Source: Stenopsyche tienmushanensis (Eukaryota > Arthropoda > Insecta > Trichoptera > Stenopsychidae). From it: a DNA stretch of 64,000 nt. Of this stretch, positions 31,661 through 43,389 are shown one piece after another (position 1 is the stretch's first letter; each line of letters starts with the position of its first letter). The notes under the pieces are model-generated. The model was given only the letters and a program-made list of their open reading frames with translations, ran no database searches and was not told where the DNA came from. Location of the stretch: NCBI GenBank assembly GCA_008973525.1, contig WACJ01000530.1:434001-498000 (forward strand). Reading direction: 5' to 3'. The translations under genes were made by a program, and so were the position numbers.

Positions 31661-31959
31661 GGCTGCCTACGCCATTACTACATCTTATACGTGCCATCGA
31701 CCGGATGATGATTCTCGAAAAATCGAAACATCATGCAGCGCTTGTGAACTTCAGGACTTGTGGAGAGTTCGATTGGAATTCAAATCGAGCCTGAAATCAA
31801 TCGTTATTCAGTTTGAGATGGGGTTCGGTTTGAAGTCCTTCGGTCTACGCCTCGTGACCGCCGCCGATATAAATTGGAAAATAAATGGAAAATCTCACCT
31901 TGAAGTTACGTAAGGGCTGTTAAAGTGCAGCCTGAGATGAGGATAACTAAGCCCCAAGA

Positions 31960-32060
31960 ATTTCGTAAAAAAATGTCGCAAAAAGCCCGGATACTAAGAG
32001 TACGGAGTGGCCACAAGGTGTGTATGTCCAATAGGTCCGCTTTTCAGGACCGCTGATATG
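31960..32060 (-). repeat. R1-like LINE tail module with hairpin (copy 3)
   Basis: In reverse: tctcattcgtcatatcagcg, gtcctgaaaagcggacctat, tggacatacacaccttgtgg, ccactccgtactctt. The hairpin is 32033-32052 with one bulge. Confidence 0.55.
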
Positions 32061-32158
32061 ACGAATGAGACAGACAACAGACATCAGACAGCGACTGACT
32101 GAATTGGGAGTTCATAAAAATCGAACCCATTTCCAGCCACACAAAGCGTGTCTTCCAC

Positions 32159-32235
32159 CAGGGCCGTAACAAGGACTTGGCAAAGCAGGCGCCACGGGCG
32201 CAACTGGGCTTGGGGCGCAAAACGCAGAATACCGA
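32159..32235 (+). mobile_element. hAT-like terminus
   Basis: CAGGGCCGTAACAAGG followed by acttggcaaagcaggcgcca. CAGGGGCGTAAC-type ends are typical of hAT elements. The same end occurs in reverse at 47185-47222 (CAGGGCCGTAACAAGG then gcgtgggaaagcaggcgcaa). In both places a LINE-tail hairpin module is adjacent. Confidence 0.5.
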
Positions 32236-32340
32236 CCCGGTCGAGAGTTGAACATGATTTTTATTTTACTCAACCATTATATTTTACATGAACCAACACT
32301 GATTGATTCTGTCCATTATTATAATATAAGCTGTACATCC

Positions 32341-32460
32341 CTCTTATCAGCGGTTTGAAAAGCGGACCGATTGGGCACACTTATTTTATGGTCACTTCAT
32401 CCTCTTTTAGGGCATTTTCTATGATCTGTACGATCACGGAGGCAACGTAGCTTCTAGACA
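32341..32460 (+). repeat. R1-like LINE tail module with hairpin (copy 4)
   Basis: cagcggtttgaaaagcggac, cgattgggcacacttatttt, then cttttagggcattttctatg and atctgtacgatcacggaggc. The downstream block matches 47030-47100 in reverse (gtgatcgtacagatcatg). Confidence 0.55.
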
Positions 32461-32599
32461 TTTTCTATCATAGTATTTTTGGGACTATGTTTGTATATTA
32501 TTTTAAAACATGCATTATAATAGTATTTCATATATTGCATTTATAATAGTATTAGATAACTTAAAAAAAATGAATTAAAAAAGAATGGAGAGTTCAGGT

Positions 32600-32740
32600 G
32601 CCCACCCCTTTTGCTCCACACCCTTCAAAGGAGGCGAGGTTTCCGCGGGAAAGACCAGCTTCAGACTCATGTAAAGAAGAATGATTTAAAATTCAGCGGC
32701 AAAACGAACAGGATGGGCATTATTGGGTAGGTTGGGTATA
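32600..32740 (+). repeat. Dispersed repeat, relative of 23560-23665
   Basis: tgcccaccccttttgctcca, gaggtttccgcgggaaagac, cagcttcagactcatg, then gcaaaacgaacaggatggg which recurs near 22806 and 47545. Confidence 0.45.
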
Positions 32741-34015
32741 AAGCTAAATTGAACTTTTTTTACTAAATATTCGAATCCCCCTAATATAATAAATCCAAAG
32801 ACGTTAATAATAATTAATACGATGTGGGTGAGGATACACTTAACGGTAATTCCATCAAAAATACAGTCCTTTCATTATGGAATCGAAAGGAGACGTCGCA
32901 AGGTGGACGAAGATCAGAAAGATCAAGCGAAAACAAAAGTAAGCCAGTCTATTTAGAATATTTTATTTAAGCATATTAAGAAGAACTATCCGCTGTTAAT
33001 ATTTCAGGATGACGAGTCTACATAAATTCAGGAAATTCAGGTCTCGGACTTCAACGAACATAAATTCGACTTCAGAATAACAATCAAGAATACAAATTTA
33101 GCTTGAGGCAATAAAAACGTCAAAAATCACATCTGTACATTTGATGCAAGATAAAGTGTAACCTTTTGTTCTTTGTCCTCAAGTTTTTATAGAGATTTGA
33201 ATCGTATAATTTAGCATTTTTAACATTGATCATTTTTGACACGCTGACAGCAAACAAGATAGGGACGAAAATGTGTGAGCAATGCAAAATGTTTAAAAAA
33301 GGCGAACGTTCACATTCATCATACTCACCGCAACACCCACTATGCTTTTAGCTTAAATATGAATTTTAATTTTTTAATTTAATTTTCATCAAAAAGGCTT
33401 TGATTTAGTTTCATTTCAGTGGATTTTATGTCATCGACCATTTAATGAGCTTAATGAATTGGTACTCGCGTGCTTGATACCTATGTTAAAATACTTTTGG
33501 GCGAATGGATTGATTTATAGCACCTTTATAGTCATGCTGAAAATGTGTTTAAAATGTATAATTATGCGTTGCGCAACACAGGATGCCTACGTTTTGCCTT
33601 CTTTCTTCAATGATTATATGATGGAATAAATATATTTATAATATAGATTTGTGTTTTTATATATCACTAATAAATTTGCACAGCGAAATTCCGGGTTATA
33701 TTTGAATACCCCTCTTAAAATTGAATTCCGTCCCTTAATCCCTGATCGATGAAAATTTAATTTTAATGCATCACGCTGCAAAGTATTTGAGAAGTGCTTT
33801 GAAAATTTGGGATGCTTATCCAGATATGAAAAAAAGTTAAATGAAGTTAGAAATTCTGGAACATTTGGATTGTTCAGCATCAACTTGGTGAAACGTTCAA
33901 ACATTATGAGAAAAGTTTTTTATTGCTGAGCAAAGTTAACTCCTCATTACGCTTAAATACAAACCGAGTTCATATATCAAATATCAAATTTGCTCTTTTC
34001 ATCTTTAAAATAACA
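32741..34015. other. No gene seen
   Basis: AT-rich. A 96-codon minus frame at 33614-33904 (MFERFTKLML start) has no motif I recognise, and its codon use looks AT-driven. No repeat recognised. Confidence 0.3.
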
Positions 34016-34020
34016 GATTT

Positions 34021-34250
34021 GCGATGGCTGTCCCAAAAGTAGCCGACCTGATATTTAGATGGCTATTCAAGAAAAATATTTTGGCAAAAAATAACTGCCT
34101 TATAATGCTAGTAAACATGATGAGCACTTCAAAAAGTGCTGTATATTACATATTGATGAAAATTTTGTACATGATAAAGCTGTGCGCAAGATGGGTGCCG
34201 CGTTTACTCACAATGAAACAAAAACAGCGTGTTTTACAGCAATAAACCAT
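34021..34250 (+). pseudogene. Mariner transposase N-terminal fragment
   Basis: One open frame of 73 codons ends STSKSAVYYILMKI then KLCARWVPRLLTMKQKQ, the second helix-turn-helix and linker of mariner transposases (family pattern: S.GSV..IL...L...KLSARWVPRLLT..QK). A terminal-repeat-like string (tgtcccaaaagtagccgacc) sits at 34029, just in front; a similar string (atcccaaaagtatccgacct) is at 46998. The catalytic domain is missing. Confidence 0.75.
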
Positions 34251-34670
34251 TTTGAAGAAACCTGGAATTTATAGGGACCAATCTCGTAATTATTTACAAA
34301 TGATCCATCAAGATGTTTTTATCATTGGATATCAACTATGGATATAATCTTTTAACATGTTTCTAATTGAACAAAAATCAATCGACGGAAGTGATTTCAA
34401 TATAAGATATTAATACCGCAGCCATTGTTACAGGCTTCAAACAAGTCTTCAGCGCTAAGAAATTAAGACCTCAACATTATGTCGATAGCTCGACAAAGCA
34501 CATCGTAAAACAAGCATAAGCCGCATGCAACATGAGAAGCTTAACTTTTACGATGATGCATCATCCCTCCGTATATTTTCCGATGCAGTTTCAAGGGTGA
34601 ATATAAGGGGATAAAAAACTACCACCACTCTCATGGAAGCGGACAAGTCCGTGTCTTACACGTGTGCATC
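34251..34670. other. No gene seen
   Basis: Decayed sequence following the mariner fragment; it may include eroded transposase. No frame is preserved. Confidence 0.3.
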
Positions 34671-34674
34671 CTGT

Positions 34675-34708
34675 TAATATGTCCATGACAGCTGTCATGG
34701 ACATATTA
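34675..34708. repeat. 34-bp perfect palindrome
   Basis: The arm TAATATGTCCATGACAG is followed without spacer by its exact reverse complement. Each arm contains tgtccatgac, also found at 40186 and 43617 and, reversed, at 16820, in LINE-like sequence. It may be a head-to-head junction of two truncated elements or a cruciform-forming site. Confidence 0.85.
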
Positions 34709-34944
34709 CCTTCAAGTCCAGTTTCCCGTAGGTGTAACCCAACAACCTATATATGTCATTTATTAATAAATAGCTTATTTGGATTTTCATATGCCATCTG
34801 CACTTGGATGTGGATAAAAATAGAAATTTAGTCTTGAAAAATATTTGGTATACATTAAAAAATACATTTATATTTAGGGTCTTTCAAATTGCTGAATGAT
34901 TAGCGAAAAAAAAGTATAAAGGCTTCAAATTGCATGATATTATG

Positions 34945-35080
34945 TTATCCAGTCAAGACCACAAGAAATTGCTTATCATCAATCTGTAGCACTCGCCGTT
35001 GATAATATTTATCGAACACGCGGACGACACTTAGCATCATCTGGGTGAGCCAAAACAGGAGCCTTTATTACACGATAATC
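34945..35080 (+). repeat. Unclassified conserved module C, copy 3
   Basis: ccacaagaaattgcttatca, aatatttatcgaacacgcgg, gacacttagcatcatctggg, tgagccaaaacaggagcctt. One frame is open from HADDT to QEPLL and beyond, but an in-frame stop follows ADDT in this copy. Confidence 0.5.
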
Positions 35081-36955
35081 TATTTCAGCTGGTAACCGAT
35101 CATTGGGATTGCTATGCAATGCCGTCCTGTTGAAAACATGTCATAAAAATGTGCTTAAAAAATTCTAAAAATTGAGACAAAATTGCCATTTTAATGTCAG
35201 ATGCAAAGTGGATATATTAAAGAAGCTCGTCATCTTGAAAACTTGACAGCATTTTCTTGCAGATTTGAAACAAGACGTCCTAAATCAGGCCGTCAGAAGC
35301 TCTATGAACGCATTATGTATTTAACTCAAAGTATGAGTATATTTGAAAACTTCGGTATTTCGGGTTGATATTCTGCTATTCGAAAGACTTACCTAAAACA
35401 AAGAATTTAAACATCCATTAGACCAAATATTTTGTGTGTATATTTTAGATGACAAATTAAATGATAGCTCAAATTTATCTTGTAAATCTTATTATCCTTA
35501 CCTGAGAGCTCTTACTGCATGAATTTTGAAGTCCTGGACACCTTTGGAATTTGGTTCACCAGCAGTTCTTTTGAACCACACTGTACAATTTTTCACAACG
35601 TCCATCTAAACTTGAGACTATTGATTGATTGAGGCTGGTCGATTTCGTAATCAAACAATTGCAGATTGCCTTTATATTAAACACGATTTCATACCTGAAA
35701 TTAAATATTTGACACATTTTAGTCCAATTAGTTTAGCCGATGATATATTTTTAAAATGATATATGATGTATTTTCTTTAATCTAAGGAAAAATGATGCTT
35801 AATGAAGCTTTTAGCTATGAAATGCTAAATGAATCACTTCCGAATATCGTATTTTACATATACATTTGAATGTTAGTCGTGACTTTAAAAAAATGATACA
35901 AAAATCGGACCTAAATCCTACATCTTAAAATAGACATCTTGATTTTCCAATCCACTATGAGTATTATTTCCGATCTGTGTTCTTGAAATCTCAATGCAAT
36001 TGTTCAACATTAAACATTTCGATAATAAGCCGTATTACAATATACTTAAAAACTATGACTACTTGCCTCAATATTTTAGCTGCATGACGATCAGGATACA
36101 GTCTGGAACACGGATCACATTCGGGAACACAACAACACTCTGTCTATTAAAAAATATCACTTAACATACGCACATGCACATCCTAACCCGTGAAAATAAA
36201 ATATAGCTCTGCATCGAATATTGTTGCATAGCATAAACTCGACGCCTAAACTGGACGGACAAATGGAAACGCATTTATGACAAATTATTAATATTTATAA
36301 GAAAAACTATTTTTTTAAAATCATGGGATTAAATAAGCTGCTGCGATATATTCCCAAAAATATTATTTTTCGAAAAAAATCACCATCTTTTTCGTTGCAT
36401 AAATATATTATTTTTTAATGAATTTCAAATTTGATAAAAATATTCTTGGGAATATATCAAAAGAGCTCATCTCAGAGAGAATCTCATGCATTCTTTCAAT
36501 AGTTTTTCATAATAATTTACATTTAGTATTAATACATTTATATTCGTACGCTCAGTTGAGCCGTCGAATTCTAGGCGACAATCAGTGCGTGTTCGATTCT
36601 TAGGTTATACGGTTTGGTTTAATCGTCAGAGGGATATATCTTAATAAATAAAGTGCAGTGTTGTTCCAGAATGCGTCCCGTACTCCAGGATCTATCCTGA
36701 ACGTCATGCAGCGTCGATACCCAGGCAAGTGTTCTTAGTTTTTTAAGTGTTTTGTACTGCAACTTGCGTAAATTGGAGGTCCTTGATGTCTATTTTAAAA
36801 TGTAGGATTTAAAGCCGATAAATTATGTTTTTTTTAAAGCCACGATAAACTTTTGATTTTATTATCACAATAGACTCTTACATAGAGTGCGGAATAAGAT
36901 GTCGATGGTTGAATACAGTAGGATGGTTTCAATGGGTGTCTGATGGTCGTGGCGG
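35081..36955. other. No gene seen
   Basis: AT-rich, no recognised repeat and only short frames (36418-36603 + is the longest). Confidence 0.35.
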
Positions 36956-36959
36956 AATC

Positions 36960-38030
36960 TTCAAATCGTCATGCAGTCTGACCGCTGAGGAAAGATTCAT
37001 AATCATCATCATCATCATCAGTCTGTGTTCGTCCATCGTTGAACGCATGAGTCTTCATCCCTCTCGATCCTCCGCTTTCCGCATCCAGCTTCATCCTGCT
37101 ATTCTTTCGATGTCGTCAGTCTCACAGGGGTCTCCACTCCAACACTTTTCTTCCCCATCGACCGTCATTTCTTCGACATATTTGTCTCCCCCGTTGCCAC
37201 TTAAGTGTGTCAATTCTTTCAGTAGCATCTACTACTCGAGTTATTCTTCGGACATCCTCGTTTCTGATTCTATATTATAAAGACACTCCGAGCATAGATC
37301 TCTCTATGGCACGCTGGGAAAATTCTGTGTAAAATGCCCGATATTAGATTCCACGTCTTCGTGGGTTAACACTGGGATGATGCGTTGGTTAAATGCTGCC
37401 ATCCCAGTGGTATTCGTCTGTCAATTTCTGTTGAGATGTATTACTTGTCCCAGATAAGTGTATTCATTTTCAACCTCAATTTGTGTTCCCCCAATGGATA
37501 TCGCCCCGAAGGTCTGAGAATTGTGACTATTTATCATGGCTTCGATTTTATCCATGTTCATTTTCAGACAAATTTTACTTGACACTTCGTTTAGGTCTTG
37601 GAGCATGTCTTGAAGCTTTTCAGACGATTCGGCTATTAATACTATGTCACAATTTCTCCACTTGTGTGTTGTCAATACTGTGTCGGCACTTTTTCTAAGA
37701 TAGCAGTTTAAACACATCTTCCAAAGCGTTTATGATAAGCTTGGGAGATAGTTTATATTGCAGCGTTGTAGTGAGTCTAAAACTGCCCAAGAAAGACAGT
37801 GGCTGATTATATTTTTCGGTTTTCTGGATAATTTGTCTTAGTATGTGAATATGCTCGATGATACTAAAGCCTTTTATAAATCCAGCCTGTTCTCGAGGTT
37901 GAAATTTGTCAAATCGCTCTGCCAGCCTATTAGTTTTAACTCTAGAGAATACTTTATATATATATGGGAGATGAAGCGAAATTGGACGATAGTTCTTAAG
38001 CAAACAAAATTTCGTTTTTGGCATCCAAGT
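36960..38030 (-). pseudogene. RTE-like LINE, reverse transcriptase 3' half
   Basis: Minus-strand frames from 38024 down give NYRPISL, QPREQAGFIKGFS and EHIHILRQII (fingers/palm start), a damaged stretch where the YADD box should be, then CDIVLIAESSEKLQDML and the NEYTYLGQVI block. After frameshifts come RAMERSMLGVSL-like sequence, NEDVRR, then RRNDGRWGRKVLEWRP, the hallmark C-terminal segment of this type of LINE. The element ends with a (TGA/GAT)n simple tail at 37000-37021, a common RTE 3' terminus. The 5' half with the endonuclease is missing, so it is 5'-truncated and inactive. The + frames at 36909-37280 and 37385-37698 are antisense shadows. Confidence 0.8.
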
Positions 38031-38049
38031 TGCAGGGTCTCTTCTTAAA

Positions 38050-38600
38050 GGGGTGTCTGATGTGCTACCCAGCGCGACTCACATCTGCCATGTAGTGGCA
38101 AAAGCTGCAGTTGCCCTCGGTAGAATGATGAGGATCTTGGCTAGCGACTAAGTAGCGGCTAGCGTAAGAGGCCGACCGTTTTTGACAGCGTACGGAAGCA
38201 TTTTCGTCAGCATCACTGTTTACGCGACTGGAGCATGGGCCCTGCAAGATCTTGCTGAGAGGGTAACGGTCACATCTCATATTAATCACCGATTAATATG
38301 GCCGTCCCGGATTCTTGGTCGTCCCAGTTCCTCACAGGACACGAGTGGCTTAGGGTCTTTCTCCGCAGGTTTAGGATTTCTCCTTCCTCGGAATGCCCAT
38401 GCGGAGATCTGTTCATGGGCACAGAAAATATTCTGTGAACGTGTCCGGGCATGACGTCCAATCGCAATGCGCTATTTTGTTGTGTCAGCGGTCCGGATTT
38501 TGGACCGGTTGGACACGGAAACGTTATGGCCCTCCCTCTGACTTTAGGGCGTTCAGGGCTTCCATCATTCTACGAAATAAATCTTACAAAGATGTTTCTG
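38050..38600 (+). pseudogene. R1-like LINE ORF2 C-terminal region and tail
   Basis: Frames give HISHVVAKAAVALGRMMRIL then SITVYATGAWALQDLAER, matching the R1-type stretch with VLLYGAPVW. After a frameshift a TGHEWLRVFLRRF-like stretch (R1 LTGHGCF..YL.RF) and the CPCGDLF motif with ENILCERVR follow. The hairpin module (38489-38507) and gccctccctctgactttagg end it. It directly abuts the minus-strand RTE-like LINE, so two LINEs lie nearly head to head. Confidence 0.7.
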
Positions 38601-39860
38601 TCACTGTGTTTGGATATAAATTGAGCTCAAACATAAGATCTCATAATCTTCGAACACTTTCGGGTCCTAATAATGTCAACAGTTGATGTTAAAATCTATT
38701 TTAAGCTGATGTCTTCCGACATATATTTGATTTAGAGAGCTGTCTTCAATTCGTGTTTAAGTTCTATAATGAATACAAAATTATATTCCGACAATTTCAG
38801 TAATTGAATTCAACTGAGAAATCGAGACTGTTAAAACAGGTGACAAAGCCACGGAGCGAAAAGGAAATAAATCAAGGATATGGCAAGTCCTTGATTGAGA
38901 ACTATCTGATGCTCTTTGTGTAAATAGATATATACGAGGTTGTACAGAGGGTCGTTTGTGGAGGGCCTTTGTGTCGCAACTCGAAACTTGGCGCTTTGTA
39001 TTAAACGGTTCAATTTCGTAAGGCCATTACAAATTCATAAGGTCGACCTGAAGGTTGTTATGAACATAATAAAAAGAGGAACGCAAATCTGGGGACGCGA
39101 GATTGAGATCCGAAGCCAGATAAATTTTTATGGATGTGTCGGTGTGGTATGAACGGCCGTAGTAAAAATTTCAACGTGTCGTATTTTGGCAACAAAGAAA
39201 AAAGATGATGTCGTATTGCCTATTAAACGGTCCAATTTAATCTATTCAAGCGCCGATGAAAGGATCTTAAACTCAGATTTTCGTTCGGAATAATGAAATT
39301 TATATGGGCGTTGAAATTACAATATTTCAAAGAAGACACGCTTAAATTTCCACATCGGCGACTTGCTAAATTGAAATTAATTGTGGTCAATAACCCTTCG
39401 AATAAAACTCGGAATAAACAATCAAACTGAAGCCTGAATTTGATTGACCGAAAAATATTTTTTTTTACAATCACCCTTATTGATTTTATTCACCCTAGTC
39501 ATTCCTAAGCATCGTTACAATACAACATGTAATTAATGTTCAAATATGATACATTTCGTATCATATGAAGTCTATTCCACATTGGAAATGTTTTACGGTT
39601 GCAATTTAGATGAAGTTATAAAACTACACGTGCCGTAGAAATGTATGCACACGTGTCGAACTCAAACAAGCAAATTACTTTCCAGGATTTACATTGTAAC
39701 ATTTTGCTAGGAAATGCTAATATGCTACGCATTACTTGATTCAACGTGTGATGTAGTTGTCTTTAGACATGATGATGGCGTTGAGTTAAGTATTAAATGT
39801 GTTGCATACAAATCAACATGAGCTTATTAAATACATATCTATTTACATTTAAATTTGACA
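38601..39860. other. No gene seen
   Basis: Single-copy-looking DNA. Short frames at 38831-39013 (-), 38940-39152 (+) and 39223-39474 (-) have no motif. Confidence 0.35.
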
Positions 39861-39864
39861 TTGA

Positions 39865-40110
39865 ATATTGGATTCCACACGAGAGAGAGATCTGGCTGCA
39901 GGAGGGACGACCTCCCGCAGCCAAGGCTAACCGATAACTCTCCTGACTCCCGCCTCCTACGCGTCACCCAACCAGCAACGGTGCAAGCGCAAAAAGCGAT
40001 CGATCGGTATGCAGGTGCAATGTCACCATAGCGCCACAAGAGATGACGCCGCAAAAATAACACATTGCACCTGAAGAGAGACGGAAGATTTCGTTGTAAA
40101 TCTGGAGAAT
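39865..40110 (-). mobile_element. LTR fragment (main subfamily)
   Basis: In + sense: attccacacgagagagagat, ctggctgcaggagggacgac, ctcccgcagccaaggctaac, cctcctacgcgtcacccaac, gccacaagagatgacgccgc, acctgaagagagacggaaga. It lacks the outer block with CGTTACA. The 118-codon minus frame across it is not a gene. Confidence 0.65.
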
Positions 40111-40149
40111 TAAATGTGCTCAGAATAACAGCGTTATTACGTAGGAATG

Positions 40150-40620
40150 CTAAATCGCCCACGCTACATATGCATACATGTCCATGACCTCCCAATTATA
40201 TATCATATGGAAATGGTAAAACAGGTGCGGCGAGATAGCATCAAGGCCGTGGGAACTAAAATGGTTACCTTGGCTGATGAAGTCACTTGCGAAGATACAG
40301 TGCGAAAAGCAATGAAGTGGCTCGGGAAAGCTGGACTGGAGTTCGTTATTCAAACGAACAAAGCTCTATTTTTCACAAGAAATACAGGAAGATTTGCTAA
40401 CAAACACATTTGCACAGGAATATGCTATCCTGGTACTGTCTGCCATACCGCCAATAAGCCTATTTGCCCGAGAGAGACAGGGAGTTCAAAACAAGGCAGC
40501 AAAGAAGGCTGCCAGAGAATTAACCACGGCGGTGTGTCAGTCTGTGGCAGTCCCGACAGAAGAGCTCCACAAAAAGACGTTGAAAATTTGAGCTTATACC
40601 AAATTTGGAAACGTGGATAG
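40150..40620 (+). pseudogene. R1-like LINE ORF2 thumb region
   Basis: An open frame of 157 codons includes DTVRKAMKWLGKAGLEFVIQ then TNKALFFTRN, which matches the R1-type segment after the YADD box (..AVxxWLxxxGLELAxxKTEAVLIT). In the next frame SAIPPISLFARERQGVQNKA and EELHKKTLKIW correspond to the AGxxPIxLLxxER segment. One frameshift separates the two. The catalytic palm is missing upstream. Confidence 0.7.
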
Positions 40621-40985
40621 CCAAACAACAACAATTTGCAAGGTTTATGACAGCATCAACTGGAGAAACTGGGAGAATCAAATTGGAGATGTAGTACGCT
40701 CCAATGGTGTCAGACAGGGAGACGCCCTCTCCCCGATACTTTTTAATATTGCATTGAAAGCAATCATAAGACTGGCAGATCAGAGCACGCAGGCCCGTGG
40801 GAAGATGATATAATGTATCTAGACTTTGCGGCGCTTATATCTATCGACAAGGCTACTGTTTCTTTCGGACGGTCTCAATGGGGAACGTTGGAGGTTGTAC
40901 CTCCATGAGTGTCTATAACAAAAATATTGAAAGGGCTTAAAATTTTAAATATTTAGGATCCATCCTCTCGGTGTAAAATACGAAG
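40621..40985 (+). pseudogene. RTE/Jockey-like reverse transcriptase fragment
   Basis: VRSNGVRQGDALSPILFNIA is the strongly conserved RT motif B (QGDxLSP.LFN), followed by LKAIIRLAD. Further on, after a stop, one frame reads NFKYLGSILS (40935-40970), the FKYLGSxxS block after the palm. The YADD box between them is not preserved. It follows the R1-like fragment directly, so two LINE types are juxtaposed. Confidence 0.7.
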
Positions 40986-41325
40986 CAACACCTTAGGAGG
41001 GTTTTTTTAAGGTACCTCCTTTTATGGGACTATTACCAACCAATTTGACATGTTTTTTCTTGGCGCATGTATGTTTTAAAAAATGTGGTCACCAGCCACA
41101 TCACTAGTAGATTTGCACCTAAGATGATTGACTCCAACTGCTTAACTTTGAGACTATCTATAGAGTCCCTCGTATCATATTAAATTCGGAAGCAAGTGGT
41201 ATACTCATAGGTTCGCTGGGTCTGGATAATATAGGGATAATGCTCAGGATAGACGGAAATGGCGATATGTTGTCAGTGGCCTAGGTTTTTCTATTTTTGC
41301 CACCCCACCCAAATATATCCTCAGC
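40986..41325. other. Unclassified, likely transposon debris
   Basis: No frame or motif recognised; it sits between a LINE and a mariner remnant. Confidence 0.3.
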
Positions 41326-41329
41326 GTTC

Positions 41330-41740
41330 CCAAAACCGAAGAAGGCCAGGATGAGCAAATCCAAAATAAAGGACCAAGGGTGTGGTCCATAAAGAGTTTG
41401 TACCTCAAGGACAGATCGTCAGCGTTGCCTATTACATGGATATTCTGGAAAGATCATGGACTACCTGGATGCCATAATGACATCGCGCCCAACCACATGT
41501 TTTGGCGAAACACAACGTGGAAACGCTACCGGAGCAGCCCTACATTTCCGACCTAGTTCAGTCGATTGCTCTGAGGTTTCCGTGGAAGCCTTCAAGAGGG
41601 CGTACCAGGCATGGGAAGTCAGCGGAAAAAATGTGCAGATGTTCGTGGAGGGTTCTTTAAAGAATATTTATATCAGGATTGTTAATAAATCTGTTTAAAA
41701 AAATATATTTCATGACTTTTGGGACACGTCCTATATTCCA
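41330..41740 (+). pseudogene. Mariner transposase C-terminal half with right terminal repeat
   Basis: Frames give KSKIK then GVVHKEFVPQGQ-like residues (the second Asp region) and YYMDILERSW. The last frame ends AYQAWEVSGKNVQMFVEGSL, the mariner C-terminal WxxRxxxCIxxxGxYFE-like block. At 41705-41735 tatttcatgacttttgggac is the same terminal repeat as at 62821-62850. Several frameshifts; inactive. Confidence 0.7.
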
Positions 41741-43385
41741 TGTAAATTTTCATCAATATTTTTCATCATCTCTCGCCCAAGAGCGCTTAAACATGCATTC
41801 GAACAAAGCCATCACGATCCATTAATCCCCATCGAGGGCCTCCGAAACGTTGTCTGAAAATTCCAGTTCAGGTTTTTAAATGTCAACCCCCTCAAAAATT
41901 TGTAATTTTCGTTTTCGAATTAAATCCAAAGCACTGAGCATAATTTTAATAAGCACTCGACTGTGAACACGTATATCACCTGCTTAGTTATTGTGAAAGT
42001 TCGAGCACATCATAATTCACAAAGCTTTCGCGAATCCCTTTCCAGACGTACATTATTATTTCTAAAGCGGAAACGTAATAATATACTTGTCTGGAATTTG
42101 TTCGGGATTTCGTGAGCAAAAAAAAATGTTATTTTTCCCATTGTCAATGCAAAGATTTAATGATATTTCCGCTTTATTCGCACAATCCCGGCTCGTTCAC
42201 ACCGTTTTAGATGTTTTTTGCGATATTCATCCCCCGGATTGCTTATATCCTTTTTATGCGTCCTTGCGAAGTAAATTCTCCCTGTAATAAATCGTATAAA
42301 TTTATTCAAAGCAGGTATTCCTTGGACAAGCTCTTTCGTGTCCCTACTTGGCCTAAATAAATATTGGAGGAGTTTCTTTTCCGCAATCATAGTTGTTGAA
42401 ACGTTCCATGGAAGGACTGAATTCCGCAAGAATTAAATACTTCAAATATTTTCCACAAACAATAAGTTTGATTCAATTTCGATACATTTAAAATGGGGTC
42501 ATTGACGTCTTCTTAAACAAAGCCTATATTTTTCGTATATTTATAACAAGCCTTTTTGTTCAGTCACAATAAATTCTTCTGATGGAGACGACGTCACGCA
42601 CTACGTACGTACGTTTGAGTGTAATACGATTTTTTCATAATGTATTAAAGCAATTTTATTTCTGTAAACATCATAATCGAATATCAAGTAGCTTTCAATA
42701 TTTACAATCAAATATTCGCATTTCCAAGAAAATCCCCTTGCCATAAATTTTCCAAGGAAAATCCAACGGGTACGAATAAAAGGCGATTGAATCTTTCAAT
42801 TACTATATCAAGTTATAACGATTCAATGATTTATATTGACGCACTGGATTGTATAATACTTATGGCTGCATACGATAGGACATCTATGACGCCTTACGTG
42901 TTCTCATAATTCCAACTAAAAGCTCCAATAAACAACTCATAGACTCAAAAACGAAATATATATTTCCTTCGAATTAGGAATGTTCTATTTCTGAGAAATT
43001 ATGATTGGGTGCAGAACGATTAGCGTTTCATTGAATTTCATACAGCATTATTGATTTAAGCCGAAATTATGATTAAATTAATTTAACGCAATAAGCGTGT
43101 GTGCGGTCGATGAGAGAGTCGGTCGGTAAGCAATCTTGATCAGCTAGAAAATCGAATAAAGCATCGATCAATTATTTATTTCCGTCGTTGCAGATGAATA
43201 CTTATATACTATAATACTTTCATGTGATTCTTGATTATATTACGGAGGAATAAAAAAATTCTAAAGCCCGTATCTATTATATTTCATATCGATATTCCCA
43301 TTATTAGAGTCGAGGTGTAGTAAATACATCATCGGTAGGGAAATGCTAATATAAGAATTTGAAAAATTTTGGCAAAACATTTGGC
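41741..43385. other. No gene seen
   Basis: AT-rich, single-copy-looking apart from module D in reverse at 42552-42600 (ttgttcagtcacaataaatt, cttctgatgga) and a short acgtacgtacgt run at 42602. No motif in frames at 42087-42287 (+) or 42157-42429 (-). Confidence 0.35.
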
Positions 43386-43389
43386 ATGC

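Noticed and set aside
37000..37021. A trinucleotide microsatellite
   Set aside because: It is at the 3' terminus of an RTE-like LINE and is better read as that element's simple-repeat tail.
37385..37698. Two open + frames that look like small genes
   Set aside because: They are antisense to an RTE-like reverse transcriptase whose motifs (NEYTYLGQ, DIVLIAESSEKLQ) are clear on the minus strand.
39839..40195. A 118-codon minus frame
   Set aside because: Lies in an LTR fragment; the same sequence at other loci has stops in this frame.
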